This document shows, in pieces, positions 50,082-59,595 of a stretch of 64,000 nucleotides of DNA (the stretch's first letter is position 1; each line of letters begins with the position of its first letter). Source of the DNA: Beijerinckiaceae bacterium (GTDB lineage: Bacteria > Pseudomonadota > Alphaproteobacteria > Rhizobiales > Beijerinckiaceae); assembly GCA_004298435.1 (NCBI GenBank), contig SCSF01000133.1:29291-93290 (forward strand), given 5' to 3'. The translations under genes were made by a program, and so were the position numbers. The notes under the pieces were generated by a model that was not told the DNA's origin, did no database searches, and saw nothing but the letters and a program-made list of their open reading frames with translations.

Positions 50082-50384
50082 ATGCGCGTTAGACATGCCA
50101 CAGCAGTTACGACTGCGCTTGCACTCCTGATGTCCATGCCGGTGGCGGCGGCGTTCGCGGCCGAGGGAAGCACATCCGGCGCCGCAGAGGGCTCTACTTC
50201 CGGTCCGGCGGCGGGCAACCATGTGACGCCCAGCACGGCAGTGCAGAAGAATGGCGAGGACGGAAGCAAGGCCGCAACAGGTCAAGGCGGCGGACCCGGT
50301 GTTGAAGGACAACCGGGCAACAAGAATGGCCCGGCCGCAACGTCTCCAAGCAGCAGCGGCAGCAGCAGCGGCGAATACAAGTAG
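50082..50384 (+). CDS. Small secreted protein, paralog A (SGPAAGxxVxPSTxVQKN)
   Basis: Signal peptide MRVRHATAVTTALALLMSMPVAAAFA; EGSTSGAAEGSTSGPAAGNHVTPSTAVQKN; ggagg RBS. Confidence 0.7.
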   Translation: MRVRHATAVTTALALLMSMPVAAAFAAEGSTSGAAEGSTSGPAAGNHVTPSTAVQKNGEDGSKAATGQGGGPGVEGQPGNKNGPAATSPSSSGSSSGEYK

Positions 50385-50407
50385 CAGGCCTTCGCTTTTG
50401 CGAAGGT

Positions 50408-50446
50408 GGCGGCAGGAGCTTTCCCGTAGCTCCTGCCGCTTTTTTA
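50408..50446 (+). terminator. Rho-independent terminator
   Basis: gcggcaggagctttcccgtagctcctgccgctttttt. Confidence 0.9.
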
Positions 50447-50707
50447 TGCGCGCATGTACAGAGTGTTGCGAACTGTTTTGACGCGGCCTCGTGTAGATTT
50501 CCTATTTGTAAGAATAGCGCCCGGAACGCGTTGCGGACGCTTTCGTTTGCATCGCATCAAGAGGCGCATGCGCGTCGTGAGCGCTGCGATGCCCGCGATG
50601 GCTATAGAAATGAGCCTCTTGAGCAAGGGCTGGAGCTTGCGCTTCACCAATGCCCTAAGGCTGCATAGAGCAGGCTCCAGCCGCTACAACTCAATACAAG
50701 GAGGTTT

Positions 50708-51010
50708 ATGATGCGCATGTATCATGCGGCTTTGGGCGCGAGCGCGCTTGCGTTGATTTTGTCCTTCCCGGCTGCATCATTCGCTGACAGCTACAGCGTC
50801 TCGGGGCCGGCTGCCGGCTCGAATGTGCTGCCGAGCACCGTCGTGCAGAAGAACGCAAAAAAAGAACGTGTGAGCATTGACCAGAGCGCGTTCAACAAAA
50901 ACCCGGATATGATCGGAACACCGCTCGCCGCTGGCGCCCCTGGCGTTTCGGCTGCTCGGGGAACCCAGAGTGGACAGGCAGTGCATGCTCCCGCACAAAC
51001 GCCTTCCTGA
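50708..51010 (+). CDS. Small secreted protein, paralog B (SGPAAGxxVxPSTxVQKN)
   Basis: MMRMYHAALGASALALILSFPAASFADSYSVSGPAAGSNVLPSTVVQKN; aaggagg RBS. Confidence 0.7.
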   Translation: MMRMYHAALGASALALILSFPAASFADSYSVSGPAAGSNVLPSTVVQKNAKKERVSIDQSAFNKNPDMIGTPLAAGAPGVSAARGTQSGQAVHAPAQTPS

Positions 51011-51182
51011 GAGGCGTCGTCTCTTTCGCTGAAAGCGCGGGAAAATATATGCTGCGCTGAAGCGTAAAGAACGAAAATCCGCGCTCCTGTCAGGAGGCGG
51101 ATAGTTTCCGTAAAAAATCGCGCCGCAGTGATCCCCGCACGAACATGCGTGGATTGTCTGCGGCGTTATAGAACAGGTTCGC

Positions 51183-51593
51183 TCATTTCAACTTTTGAGC
51201 GTGCCAGACGCCGCCGCAAAGCAGCGTCGGCGCCGACCATGTGCCCTTGCCGTTGCGGCCTTTCACATCGCCGCCGACATGCGCGTAATTGGCTCCCGCG
51301 CTGAATGTCATCGAAACCACGCCATCACTCTCGATGAGGCCAAGCGCGCGGATGTTGGCGGTGTTTGGCGACACCGAAGCAATCTGTGCATCCTTCACCT
51401 GCACTGTCCATCGCGAATTGCCGCATGAGCCGTCCTGAGTCGTTACCTCGACCGAATAGGTCCCGTCGAACTTGCTTGGTCCGAAGAGATGCGCCTGCTG
51501 TTGTTGCGCGAGAGCGGCGGCTGCGCCGGCTGTGAGAAAGCCGCAGGCTGCGGCGCCAATCATCAGAGTTTTGGGAATAGAAACGCGCTTCAT
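51183..51593 (-). CDS. Small exported protein of unknown function
   Basis: Signal peptide MKRVSIPKTLMIGAAACGFLTAGAAAALAQ then FDGTYSVEVTTQDGSCGNSRWTVQVKDAQI...GVVSMTFSAGANYAHVGGDVKGRNGKGTWSAPTLLCGGVWHAQK. Confidence 0.72.
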   Translation of the reverse strand: MKRVSIPKTLMIGAAACGFLTAGAAAALAQQQQAHLFGPSKFDGTYSVEVTTQDGSCGNSRWTVQVKDAQIASVSPNTANIRALGLIESDGVVSMTFSAGANYAHVGGDVKGRNGKGTWSAPTLLCGGVWHAQKLK

Positions 51594-51785
51594 AGCGGTT
51601 TTCCTGAAGGACATGAGGCGGACGAGACGATGAGGAGGTGAGTCGTTCCTTGTGCGCGAAAGCGCTTGGAACAGGACCTCTAAGCCGCGTGAAATATGTC
51701 GGAAATGCGATTTGCGCGTCTGTTTTTCGGCAGAATTACGGCTCTTGTGGCCAGCTTGCATCGTCCGGCTGAGCGGCAAAAGAGC

Positions 51786-52505
51786 TTAGTTGATCGTGAT
51801 CCCGCTGTCGGCGGAAAGACGGCGCAGCAGCGCAGGGGTCAGTTTGCCTTCCGGAGCCATTCCGTGATTGTGCTCGAATTGCTCGAGCGCATGCCGTGTC
51901 ACTGCGCCCATTTGCCCATCGGGGCGAACCACGAAGCCGAGTTTCACCAGCGCATGCTGGACAGCGAGAACGGTTTGCGGCCGTTCGTCTAACGTCTTTT
52001 CATGCGACTCATGCGAGGTGTTCGACCTCAGCAATTGCCCGATCGAATCATGCGTTACATGTTTCGTTTCGGCTTTCGCGTCTTCATGCGCGTGCCGACG
52101 GGATTCCGGCTTGGCTTTTTCCGCGTCGCCGTGTCCACGCAACCCTGCCAGACGTGCGCCAATCCATTGGCCGATCGGATCGTGCCATGTCCCATGATGT
52201 TCGTGGCTGGCTACGGGAGCGGCAGGCTTTTCGGCATGTGCCTGAACTTGCAGATTGATCGTCTTGTGGAACAGGGGCGCAGGATGGCGGCTGTGCTGGA
52301 GCATCAGCGCGTTGATGATGATTGCCAGCGTCAGTGCAACGACCAGAGCGCCCGCAACCCGGTTCGGATAGGCGGCGATGCGACGGATGAACCGTATCAG
52401 GGTTCCAATGAAGCTGAACACGTTCCGCTGCGGCGCAGCTTTGCGGCGTCGTACCGGCTCGGAGATCACGAAGTCATGATCGGTGCGGGCGAGAGCTTCA
52501 CGCAA
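51786..52505 (-). CDS. Membrane-anchored peptidoglycan-binding-domain protein
   Basis: TM GALVVALTLAIIINALML; C-terminal VLAVQHALVKLGFVVRPDGQMGAVTRHALEQFEHNHGMAPEGKLTPALLRRL. Confidence 0.8.
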   Translation of the reverse strand: MREALARTDHDFVISEPVRRRKAAPQRNVFSFIGTLIRFIRRIAAYPNRVAGALVVALTLAIIINALMLQHSRHPAPLFHKTINLQVQAHAEKPAAPVASHEHHGTWHDPIGQWIGARLAGLRGHGDAEKAKPESRRHAHEDAKAETKHVTHDSIGQLLRSNTSHESHEKTLDERPQTVLAVQHALVKLGFVVRPDGQMGAVTRHALEQFEHNHGMAPEGKLTPALLRRLSADSGITIN

Positions 52506-54342
52506 TTTTCTTCACCATCATTTCGGCGCTGGGTTGATAGGCATCTTCGGCGTTGGAGCGCCTGGAGATTGTCTCGATTTGCGCAACGTGCTTCACGCCA
52601 CGCGGCAGCGGTTTGAAATCGAGCGGCAGGCGCACGCTGATGCAGGTGCCCTTGCCTGGCTCGCTTTCGACACGGATCGAGCCGCCATGCAGGCCGACAA
52701 GGCCGCGCACGACCGAGAGGCCGAGTCCCGTGCCTTCATAGGGCCGGTCATAGCGGACGCCGGCCTGAAAGAATGGGTCGCCGATATGCGCGAGATCACG
52801 CGCCGACATGCCAATGCCGGTGTCGGAGACGCTGAGAATCAGTGCGCCTTCCGCGCACATGGCCTTCATCGTCACGCGGCCATTGCGCGGCGTGAATTTG
52901 ACCGCATTGGAGAGGAGATTGATGAGGATCTGCTTGCAGGCGCGCTTGTCTCCTGTGACCTCGTCGAGCATTTTCGGATAGGCGCGAACGAGTTGCACGC
53001 CGCCAGTCTGCGCCTTCAATTTGACCATGTCGCAGCACAGATCGATCAGCGGAGCGACAGCGAAAGGCTCGGAGCAGAGGTCGAACGTGCCCGACTGGAT
53101 CTTCGACATATCGAGGATCGAGTTTACGACAGAGAGCAGATGCAGCCCGGATTGCTGAATGATGCTCGCATATTCGCGGCGCTTTTCAGGGTCTTGCGGC
53201 ACCAGTTGCACATTGGCGAGCATTTCCGCAAAGCCGATGATGGCATTGAGCGGCGTGCGCAATTCATGGCTGACGTTGGCGAGAAACTGATCTTTCCAGA
53301 GATTCGCTTCCTCGCTGGCGGTGCGCGCGGCCTTTAAGTCGTCTTCGTACTGCTTCGCCAAAGTGATGTCGTGCAGGATCGAAACCACGCGCCCGCGAAC
53401 CGCTTCGGTCCTGTCGCGCGCTTCACCATGACCGAACCGGCGCGCCCGCATCTCCACCCAGCGGAACATGGCTTCCGCGGCGTAGCCTGAGCTTCCGGCA
53501 GAAGGCGCGAGGGCGCGCAGCCGCAAGGAAACGATGATGCAGTCATCCGACATTGCCGCATCGGCGATCGCCTTGAGGAAGGCCGGCCGATCAGCGACGT
53601 GAATGCGTTCGAAGAGGCCGCGTCCGACGAGTTCGCGAGCCGGCATTCCGAACAGATCCTGGCAGTTGGGGCTGACGAATTCGACGGCGCCGTTCTGATC
53701 GTGATGCACCACGAGATCGCCGATGGCGTCATAGGCCGCGCGATAATGCTCCGCAGGCAAGGCATCCGACTGGCGCAACCGATCCTGAAACTCAACCATG
53801 CCATAAGCGAGCGCCGTCGCATAAACGATGGCGGCGAGGACGAACAAGGACGAATGTGCGCTCGCGAAGCCCGGTTCGATCCATCCGGCATGCGCAGCAA
53901 GAACGAGCCCGGCGGAGCCGAGCGCTGCGAACAGGCCGCCCGTGAGCACCATCCGGCGGCTCTGCGAGAAGACACCCTCGAAAGGCGCAAAAGCGAGGCA
54001 GATGACGGCTGTTTGCCATTGCCCTCCGACGGTCGCAATCGTCGCAGCGGCGGCGACGAAGCTTGCGACGCAGATGGCTTGCGACAAAACGAGATGGCCG
54101 GTGCGCGACACGAGCGCCACGGCCGCGACCGGCAGCAGAAACAGCAGAAACAGGAGCGCCTGCCATGCTGCTGGCGCGCCGTAAGCCGCCAGAAACGGCG
54201 GCATGAACGCCAGCACGACAAGCGAACTCGCGAGCCTGCGCAGAATGAAGATCTGATGGCGCAGGCGCTCGCCCGGGCGGCCGGTAATGTCCGGATGAAG
54301 GAAGGAGGTGATGCGCCTCTCGAAATCCAACGCGAAACTCAA
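52498..54342 (-). CDS. Membrane-bound PAS-containing sensor histidine kinase
   Basis: N-terminal TMs, PAS-like region, FLANVSHELRTPLNAIIGFAEML H-box, ILINLLSNAVKFTP N-box, VSDTGIGM, GTGLGLSVVRGLVGLHGGSIRVES. Confidence 0.95.
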   Translation of the reverse strand: MSFALDFERRITSFLHPDITGRPGERLRHQIFILRRLASSLVVLAFMPPFLAAYGAPAAWQALLFLLFLLPVAAVALVSRTGHLVLSQAICVASFVAAAATIATVGGQWQTAVICLAFAPFEGVFSQSRRMVLTGGLFAALGSAGLVLAAHAGWIEPGFASAHSSLFVLAAIVYATALAYGMVEFQDRLRQSDALPAEHYRAAYDAIGDLVVHHDQNGAVEFVSPNCQDLFGMPARELVGRGLFERIHVADRPAFLKAIADAAMSDDCIIVSLRLRALAPSAGSSGYAAEAMFRWVEMRARRFGHGEARDRTEAVRGRVVSILHDITLAKQYEDDLKAARTASEEANLWKDQFLANVSHELRTPLNAIIGFAEMLANVQLVPQDPEKRREYASIIQQSGLHLLSVVNSILDMSKIQSGTFDLCSEPFAVAPLIDLCCDMVKLKAQTGGVQLVRAYPKMLDEVTGDKRACKQILINLLSNAVKFTPRNGRVTMKAMCAEGALILSVSDTGIGMSARDLAHIGDPFFQAGVRYDRPYEGTGLGLSVVRGLVGLHGGSIRVESEPGKGTCISVRLPLDFKPLPRGVKHVAQIETISRRSNAEDAYQPSAEMMVKKIA

Positions 54343-54714
54343 ACCTCGAACTCCACATCACGCCCAAATCACCGGCGTGTTCCGGCAATAAAACCGCAAA
54401 TGCTGATGCCTTCAGCATTGCCGTTGCGGCGATGTCTCAACAGACTCGCCACTTGTCATGCCGGCAGAATCGCAGGCGCGTATTAAGTGAACCCTAAGCC
54501 TGCGGCTCAAAACGCCCGTGAAACCGCCTTACACAGGAGATCGATCGCCCTGCGATGCCGAAAATTCCTGCTATGGTTTAGAACCTCTTGCGAAACGGCA
54601 AGGTTAGCGAAGAGTAAAGTCAACCTCTCGGATTTGCCTGCGGAATATGGGACGAATCTTATTGGGCTCATGCCATCTTTGCTCCGTCGTTATGATCGAG
54701 CGGGCAGTAGGCCG

Positions 54715-55194
54715 ATGTTTTTTCTTATCCGGTGCGCTTTTTGGCTGGCGGTGGTTTTCAACGCCATCTTCACAACGGATCAGGGTCCGGTGGCACCGTC
54801 GCGCCAGCCGGCAATTATGCACCAGGCTCAACTGACCCCGTCGGAGCAGCCTGTTATGCAGGCTACGGCCGAGAGAGGGAAAGTTGCCTCGCATTCCTGG
54901 CTGGACGCCATTTTAGACCACTGGCGCAGCAAAGCTGCGAGCACCTGCGCCATGAAGCCGGAGGATTGCGCCGGAATTGCTGCGCGGCTCGCCGATTTTG
55001 CCCGGCAACACCCCTTCGACCCGCAGGCCAGTTCGTCGAACTGGGCTGAAGCTGTGCCGTCAGCACCGGAAGGCTCGACTACCTCAAAAGCGTCGACACC
55101 CAGGGCCGATGTGCCCCTGCCGCCAGCAAGGCCACGCCATTTGATGAAGTCAGCGCACGCGCACCTCGCAGGCGAACACTTCAGCCGAAGCTGA
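54715..55194 (+). CDS. DUF5330-like small protein
   Basis: MFFLIRCAFWLAVVFNAIF N-terminal TM; C-AMKPEDCAGIAARLADFA; upstream of sufE/mucR as in Hyphomicrobiales. Confidence 0.6.
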   Translation: MFFLIRCAFWLAVVFNAIFTTDQGPVAPSRQPAIMHQAQLTPSEQPVMQATAERGKVASHSWLDAILDHWRSKAASTCAMKPEDCAGIAARLADFARQHPFDPQASSSNWAEAVPSAPEGSTTSKASTPRADVPLPPARPRHLMKSAHAHLAGEHFSRS

Positions 55195-55328
55195 AGCCAC
55201 GTTTAAGTAAAAAGCCGTTTCACTCCAGAAGGCACGCGGGAAATGCCGGTTCAGGGTTGGCATACCCTGCGCCGTGCGTCATATATGATTCATGTATAAG
55301 GACTTTTTTTCTGGCGGTTTGCGGCACC

Positions 55329-55757
55329 ATGAACCTTGAGGACATCGTCGAAGACTTCAATCTGCTGGACGATTGGGAAGATCGCTACCGCTATCTGATT
55401 GAACTCGGCCGTACCTTGGAGCCGCTCGAAGAGGCGGCCCATAATGACCGGAACAAGGTGCTTGGCTGCGTAAGTCAGGTTTGGCTCGTCACCGCAGTTG
55501 AAGCTCGGGCGGGCGAGCCCGTGCTCAGCTTCCGCGGCGACAGCGACGCTCATATCGTCCGCGGCCTCGTTGCGCTGGTTCTGGCGATGTATTCGGGCAA
55601 GCGGGCTTCGGAAATTCTGGCGACCGATGCGCAGCCTCTGTTCAAAGAGCTTGGACTCTCCGCGCATTTGACGCCGCAACGCAGCAATGGCGTGCGCTCA
55701 ATGGTGGAGCGGATCAAAAGCGATGCGCGGCGCGCGGCGGAAACCGCTACCGTTTGA
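55329..55757 (+). CDS. sufE: SufE family Fe-S cluster assembly protein
   Basis: DDWEDRYRYLIELGRTLEPLEEAAHNDRNKVLGCVSQVWLV; FKELGLSAHLTPQRSNGVRSMVERI. Confidence 0.95.
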   Translation: MNLEDIVEDFNLLDDWEDRYRYLIELGRTLEPLEEAAHNDRNKVLGCVSQVWLVTAVEARAGEPVLSFRGDSDAHIVRGLVALVLAMYSGKRASEILATDAQPLFKELGLSAHLTPQRSNGVRSMVERIKSDARRAAETATV

Positions 55758-55792
55758 AGTGTAGAAAGGCTTCTGATTCCCTCAGGAAATGC

Positions 55793-55930
55793 ACCAGATC
55801 CCTCACCCTGAGGTGCGGAGCAAAGCGGAGCCTCGAAGGGCGAGGGATCGCTGTTTTGCCCTTCACAAAAAAGCCCCTCATGCTGAGGAGCCGCCAGAGG
55901 CGGCGTCTCGAAGCACGGAGGGGCTCTTTT
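55793..55930 (+). repeat. Dispersed intergenic repeat/terminator hairpin (related to 15761-15945)
   Basis: cctcaccctgaggtgcggagcaaagcggagcctcgaagggcgaggg; aaaagcccctcatgctgaggagccgccagaggcggcgtctcgaagcacggaggggctcttttt. Confidence 0.75.
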
Positions 55931-55950
55931 TCCGCTCTATAGCGGCTTTA

Positions 55951-56376
55951 TTAGCGCTTCGCGCCCGTGCGCCGGCGCTGCTGGCCGAGGCCCATCTGCT
56001 TGGCGAGATTGGACCGGGCCTTGGCGTAATTCGGCGCCACCATCGGATAATCCGGCGGCAGATTCCATTTCTCGCGATATTCGTCGGGCGACATATTGTA
56101 TTGCGTCCGCAGATGCCGCTTCAGCGATTTGAACTTTCTGCCGTCTTCGAGGCAGACGATGTGCTCGTTGGTGATCGACTTCTTCGGTGAAACGGCGGGC
56201 TTCGGCGTCTCCGGCACGGCGATGACCTGTCCTGAGGTCACGCGCAGAAGCGCCGAATGGACCTCATTGATCAGCGCGGGCAGATCGCTCGCGGGGACTG
56301 AATTGTTGCTGACATAGGCCGAGACGATATCGGCTGCCAATTCGATGTAATTATTAGAACCCATTGTGTCACTCAT
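55951..56376 (-). CDS. MucR/Ros-family transcriptional regulator
   Basis: [89 protein letters not shown]. Confidence 0.95.
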   Translation of the reverse strand: MSDTMGSNNYIELAADIVSAYVSNNSVPASDLPALINEVHSALLRVTSGQVIAVPETPKPAVSPKKSITNEHIVCLEDGRKFKSLKRHLRTQYNMSPDEYREKWNLPPDYPMVAPNYAKARSNLAKQMGLGQQRRRTGAKR

Positions 56377-56776
56377 GGCATCCCTGCGTCGCGCATTACT
56401 GCAATCGGCGTTGCGACACCAAGCAACAGCTCTGCCGGCCCAGTCCTCTGACTGGTGCCTGCAAAATGTCCTCCCGGACATCTCGGCCGACGCTTTCGCT
56501 CGCCCCCGCTTTTTGTTGTATCCTCACCAAGACGTTCCGTTCAACATGACCTTTAGTGCAGTTGTATGCGAGTCATCTTGGAGAACGCGCTATTCCTAAG
56601 TCGAAATCAAGCAGTCCGCAAGTAGCAATCAGCAATTAAACTGAGATACCAGACAGAATTCATCCGCATTCTTTGGGTCGCTTTTCCGGTCGCGGGGTAG
56701 GGGAGCTGAGCGGTCTTCGGGCTTGTGCGCCATCGGCGGCGGGTCATAGAAAGGCCCCGCGAGATTTGAAAGAAGG

Positions 56777-58912
56777 ATGTCGATGTCGCGAGACAATCAA
56801 GGCAAACCCGCCGCCCCGCTGCCGCCCGCCGTGGAAAAAAGAAGGCAGGCGCGGCAGCTCCACGGCGCTGTAATCGAAGACGATTATGCCTGGCTGAAGG
56901 CCGGCAACTGGCAGAAAGTTCTGCGCGATCCTGCCGTTTTGCCGCGCGAGATCAGGGCGGTGCTCGACGCGGAAAACGCCTACGCAGATCGCATGCTGGC
57001 GCCCTTCGCCGATCTTCGCAAAACGCTCGTAGCGGAACTGCGAAGCCGCATCAGGGAAGACGATCGCGATGTCCCGGTCACAGATAGCCCTTATCTTTAC
57101 TATCATCGTTATCGCGAGGGCGGGGAGCATCCGGTTTTCTGTCGCGCGCTGTTAAACGGGGGCGACGAAGAGGTGCTTCTCGATGGCGACGCCGAGGGCA
57201 AGGGAAAAGCCTTTTTCGACATTGGGGACGCGCAGGCCTCGCCTGACCACGCGATGCTCGCCTGGAGCTTCGATGACAAAGGCTCCGAACTCTATCGCGT
57301 GAGGCTGCGCGATGCCGGGACAGGCGGGAACGCCGCCGCCGATCGGGCGGAGACGGTTGAGGACACGGATGGCAGCTTTGTCTGGAACTCCGATTCAGAC
57401 GGCTTCTATTATGTGCGTATCGACGCCAATCATCGCAGCGCGCAAGTCTTCCGGCATCGTCTGGGCAGCAATCCGCCGCAGGATGAACTGGTAGTCGAGG
57501 AGCGCGACCCCGCATGGTTCGTGCATTTGCACGAAAGCTCGTCGCGCACGCATGCGGTTGTCACGATTGAAGATCACGTCGCTTCGGAATGCTATTTGAT
57601 CGACCTCGCCGACCCGATGGCGAAGCCGCGTCTCGTCGCGCCGAGGATGGGGGATCAGCGCTACACGGTTGAACCCGGCGAGAACAGCCTGTTCATCCGC
57701 ACCAATGCCGACGCGGCGGAAGACTTCAAAATCGTGCGGGCGCCGCTTGCCGATCCCGGACGCGGCCAATGGATCGATGTCGTGCCGCATAAGCTGGGCC
57801 GCATGATCACCGCAATGAAGGTGTTCCGAGATTATCTCGTCTGGCTTGAGCGCGAGAACGGCTTGCCGCGAATCGTTTGCCGCAATCTTGCAAGCGGCGA
57901 AGAGCATGCGGCGAGCTTTGCCGAGGAATCCTTTCACCTGCGTTTCAAGGACAATCTCGGCTATGCGAGCAACACCCTGCGCTTTGTCTATTCATCGATG
58001 ACGACACCCGAGGAGACTTACGATTATGATCTTGCGACGCGCCAGCGCGTGCTGCGCAAACGCGAGGAGATCCCTTCGGGCCATGATCCGGCGGCTTATG
58101 TGACGCGCCGGCTGCTGGCCGAAGCGCTGGATGGAGAGCTTGTGCCGATCTCGATCCTTTACCGGAAGGATATGGTGCGCGACGGCAATGCGCCGCTGCT
58201 TCTTTATGGATACGGAGCCTATGGCTCCTCCATGCCGGCGAGCTTCGACGCCAACCGGTTCTCGCTTGTCGATCGCGGTTTCGTCTATGCGATCGTCCAT
58301 ATCCGCGGCGGCACGGAAAAAGGCTGGCGCTGGTATCTTGATGGCAAGCTTGCCAACAAGCCCAATACGTTTTTCGATTTTATAGCAGCGGCACGCCACC
58401 TCATCGCGGAGCGTTACACCAGGGGAGGGCGAATCGTAGCGCGCGGCGGCAGCGCCGGCGGCATGCTGATGGGCGCTATCGCCAATCTCGCGCCGGAACT
58501 TTTCGCCGGAATCATCGCCGACGTTCCGTTTGTCGATGTGCTGAATACGATGCTCGACGCCGATCTGCCGCTGACGCCGCCGGAATGGCTCGAATGGGGC
58601 AATCCGATCGCGGACCCTGAAGCTTTCGCGACGATCCGCGCTTATTCGCCTTACGACAATGTCGCAGCACAGTCCTATCCGCCGATCCTGGCGCTCGGCG
58701 GGCTCACCGATCCGCGCGTGACCTATTGGGAGCCGGCGAAATGGGTTGCGCGATTGCGCGCGACGATGACGGGCGGCGGCCCGATTCTGCTCAAGACGAA
58801 TATGGGCGCGGGCCACGGCGGCGCGCCGGGACGATTCGAGGAGCTCGCCGAAATCGCCCTGCAATATGCGTTCGCCCTCGCATGCGTCGAAGGCGGATTC
58901 GGGCGCGACTGA
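56777..58912 (+). CDS. S9 prolyl oligopeptidase family, oligopeptidase B-like
   Basis: DDYAWLKAGNW; LLLYGYGAYGSS; VHIRGGTEKGWRWYLDGKL; ARGGSAGGMLMGAIAN (GxSxG); GGAPGRFEELAEIALQYAF. Confidence 0.93.
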   Translation: MSMSRDNQGKPAAPLPPAVEKRRQARQLHGAVIEDDYAWLKAGNWQKVLRDPAVLPREIRAVLDAENAYADRMLAPFADLRKTLVAELRSRIREDDRDVPVTDSPYLYYHRYREGGEHPVFCRALLNGGDEEVLLDGDAEGKGKAFFDIGDAQASPDHAMLAWSFDDKGSELYRVRLRDAGTGGNAAADRAETVEDTDGSFVWNSDSDGFYYVRIDANHRSAQVFRHRLGSNPPQDELVVEERDPAWFVHLHESSSRTHAVVTIEDHVASECYLIDLADPMAKPRLVAPRMGDQRYTVEPGENSLFIRTNADAAEDFKIVRAPLADPGRGQWIDVVPHKLGRMITAMKVFRDYLVWLERENGLPRIVCRNLASGEEHAASFAEESFHLRFKDNLGYASNTLRFVYSSMTTPEETYDYDLATRQRVLRKREEIPSGHDPAAYVTRRLLAEALDGELVPISILYRKDMVRDGNAPLLLYGYGAYGSSMPASFDANRFSLVDRGFVYAIVHIRGGTEKGWRWYLDGKLANKPNTFFDFIAAARHLIAERYTRGGRIVARGGSAGGMLMGAIANLAPELFAGIIADVPFVDVLNTMLDADLPLTPPEWLEWGNPIADPEAFATIRAYSPYDNVAAQSYPPILALGGLTDPRVTYWEPAKWVARLRATMTGGGPILLKTNMGAGHGGAPGRFEELAEIALQYAFALACVEGGFGRD

Positions 58913-58925
58913 ACAATAGCAAAAA

Positions 58926-58956
58926 CAAAAGGCCGGGACTTTTGTCCCAGCCTTTG
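58926..58956. terminator. Hairpin terminator
   Basis: aaaaggccgggacttttgtcccagcctttg after the oligopeptidase gene. Confidence 0.65.
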
Positions 58957-58981
58957 AGGCGCGTTTTCGAGCGAAGTGGCT

Positions 58982-59341
58982 TTACCGATAGTAGGGATAG
59001 TATCGATAGGAAGGATAGCGCGGCGCTTCGGCGAAAGGCGGATCGTTTTCCGCGTTCATCAGCCATTGCAGCGTGTTGGCCGGAAGCCGGTCTTCCGGCG
59101 GAACATCGAAGATGGAGGCCGGCATCGGCGGATAATAATAAGTGTAGGGCGGCGGCACGGGCGCACCATATTCGCCGTAGTGGCGGACGTGGTGATAGTG
59201 ATGATGGTAATGGTGGTGATAAATATGATGATGGTGGTGGTAATAATGATGATGATGATGATGCGCGGCGTGAGCCTCGGCGCCCGGCGCTGAAGCGACC
59301 AGCGCGAAACTGAGCACGAAGGCCGAGACAATCGTTTTCAT
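58982..59341 (-). CDS. His/Tyr-rich small exported protein
   Basis: Signal peptide MKTIVSAFVLSFALVASAPGAEAHA then AHHHHHHYYHHHHHIYHHHYHHHYHHVRHYGEYGAPVPPPYTYYYPP; C-terminal ENDPPFAEAPRYPSYRYYPYYR. Confidence 0.72.
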   Translation of the reverse strand: MKTIVSAFVLSFALVASAPGAEAHAAHHHHHHYYHHHHHIYHHHYHHHYHHVRHYGEYGAPVPPPYTYYYPPMPASIFDVPPEDRLPANTLQWLMNAENDPPFAEAPRYPSYRYYPYYR

Positions 59342-59595
59342 TGCAATCTCCTGGTCGTTCGGCGCCGGCGTCTGAGGCTATAAATAGCTCAATTCGGCAG
59401 GCGGGACGAATGTTCCGGCGAAACGGCGAACGCTTTATATGTTTGCAAGCGTCTTCATGCGCACGCCGCGTGGCGGTTAAATGCGTCCAGCTTCGAAAAT
59501 CTTATCGTAATTCGTCTCAGCGGCGGAAACAAACTGCGGGCATGGTTGATGCTGTCGCCCGCAGCGCAGCGACGTGAGGTTATGGCAAGCGCGCG

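Noticed and set aside
52483-53337. 284-aa plus-strand ORF
   Set aside because: Antisense to the histidine kinase catalytic domains.
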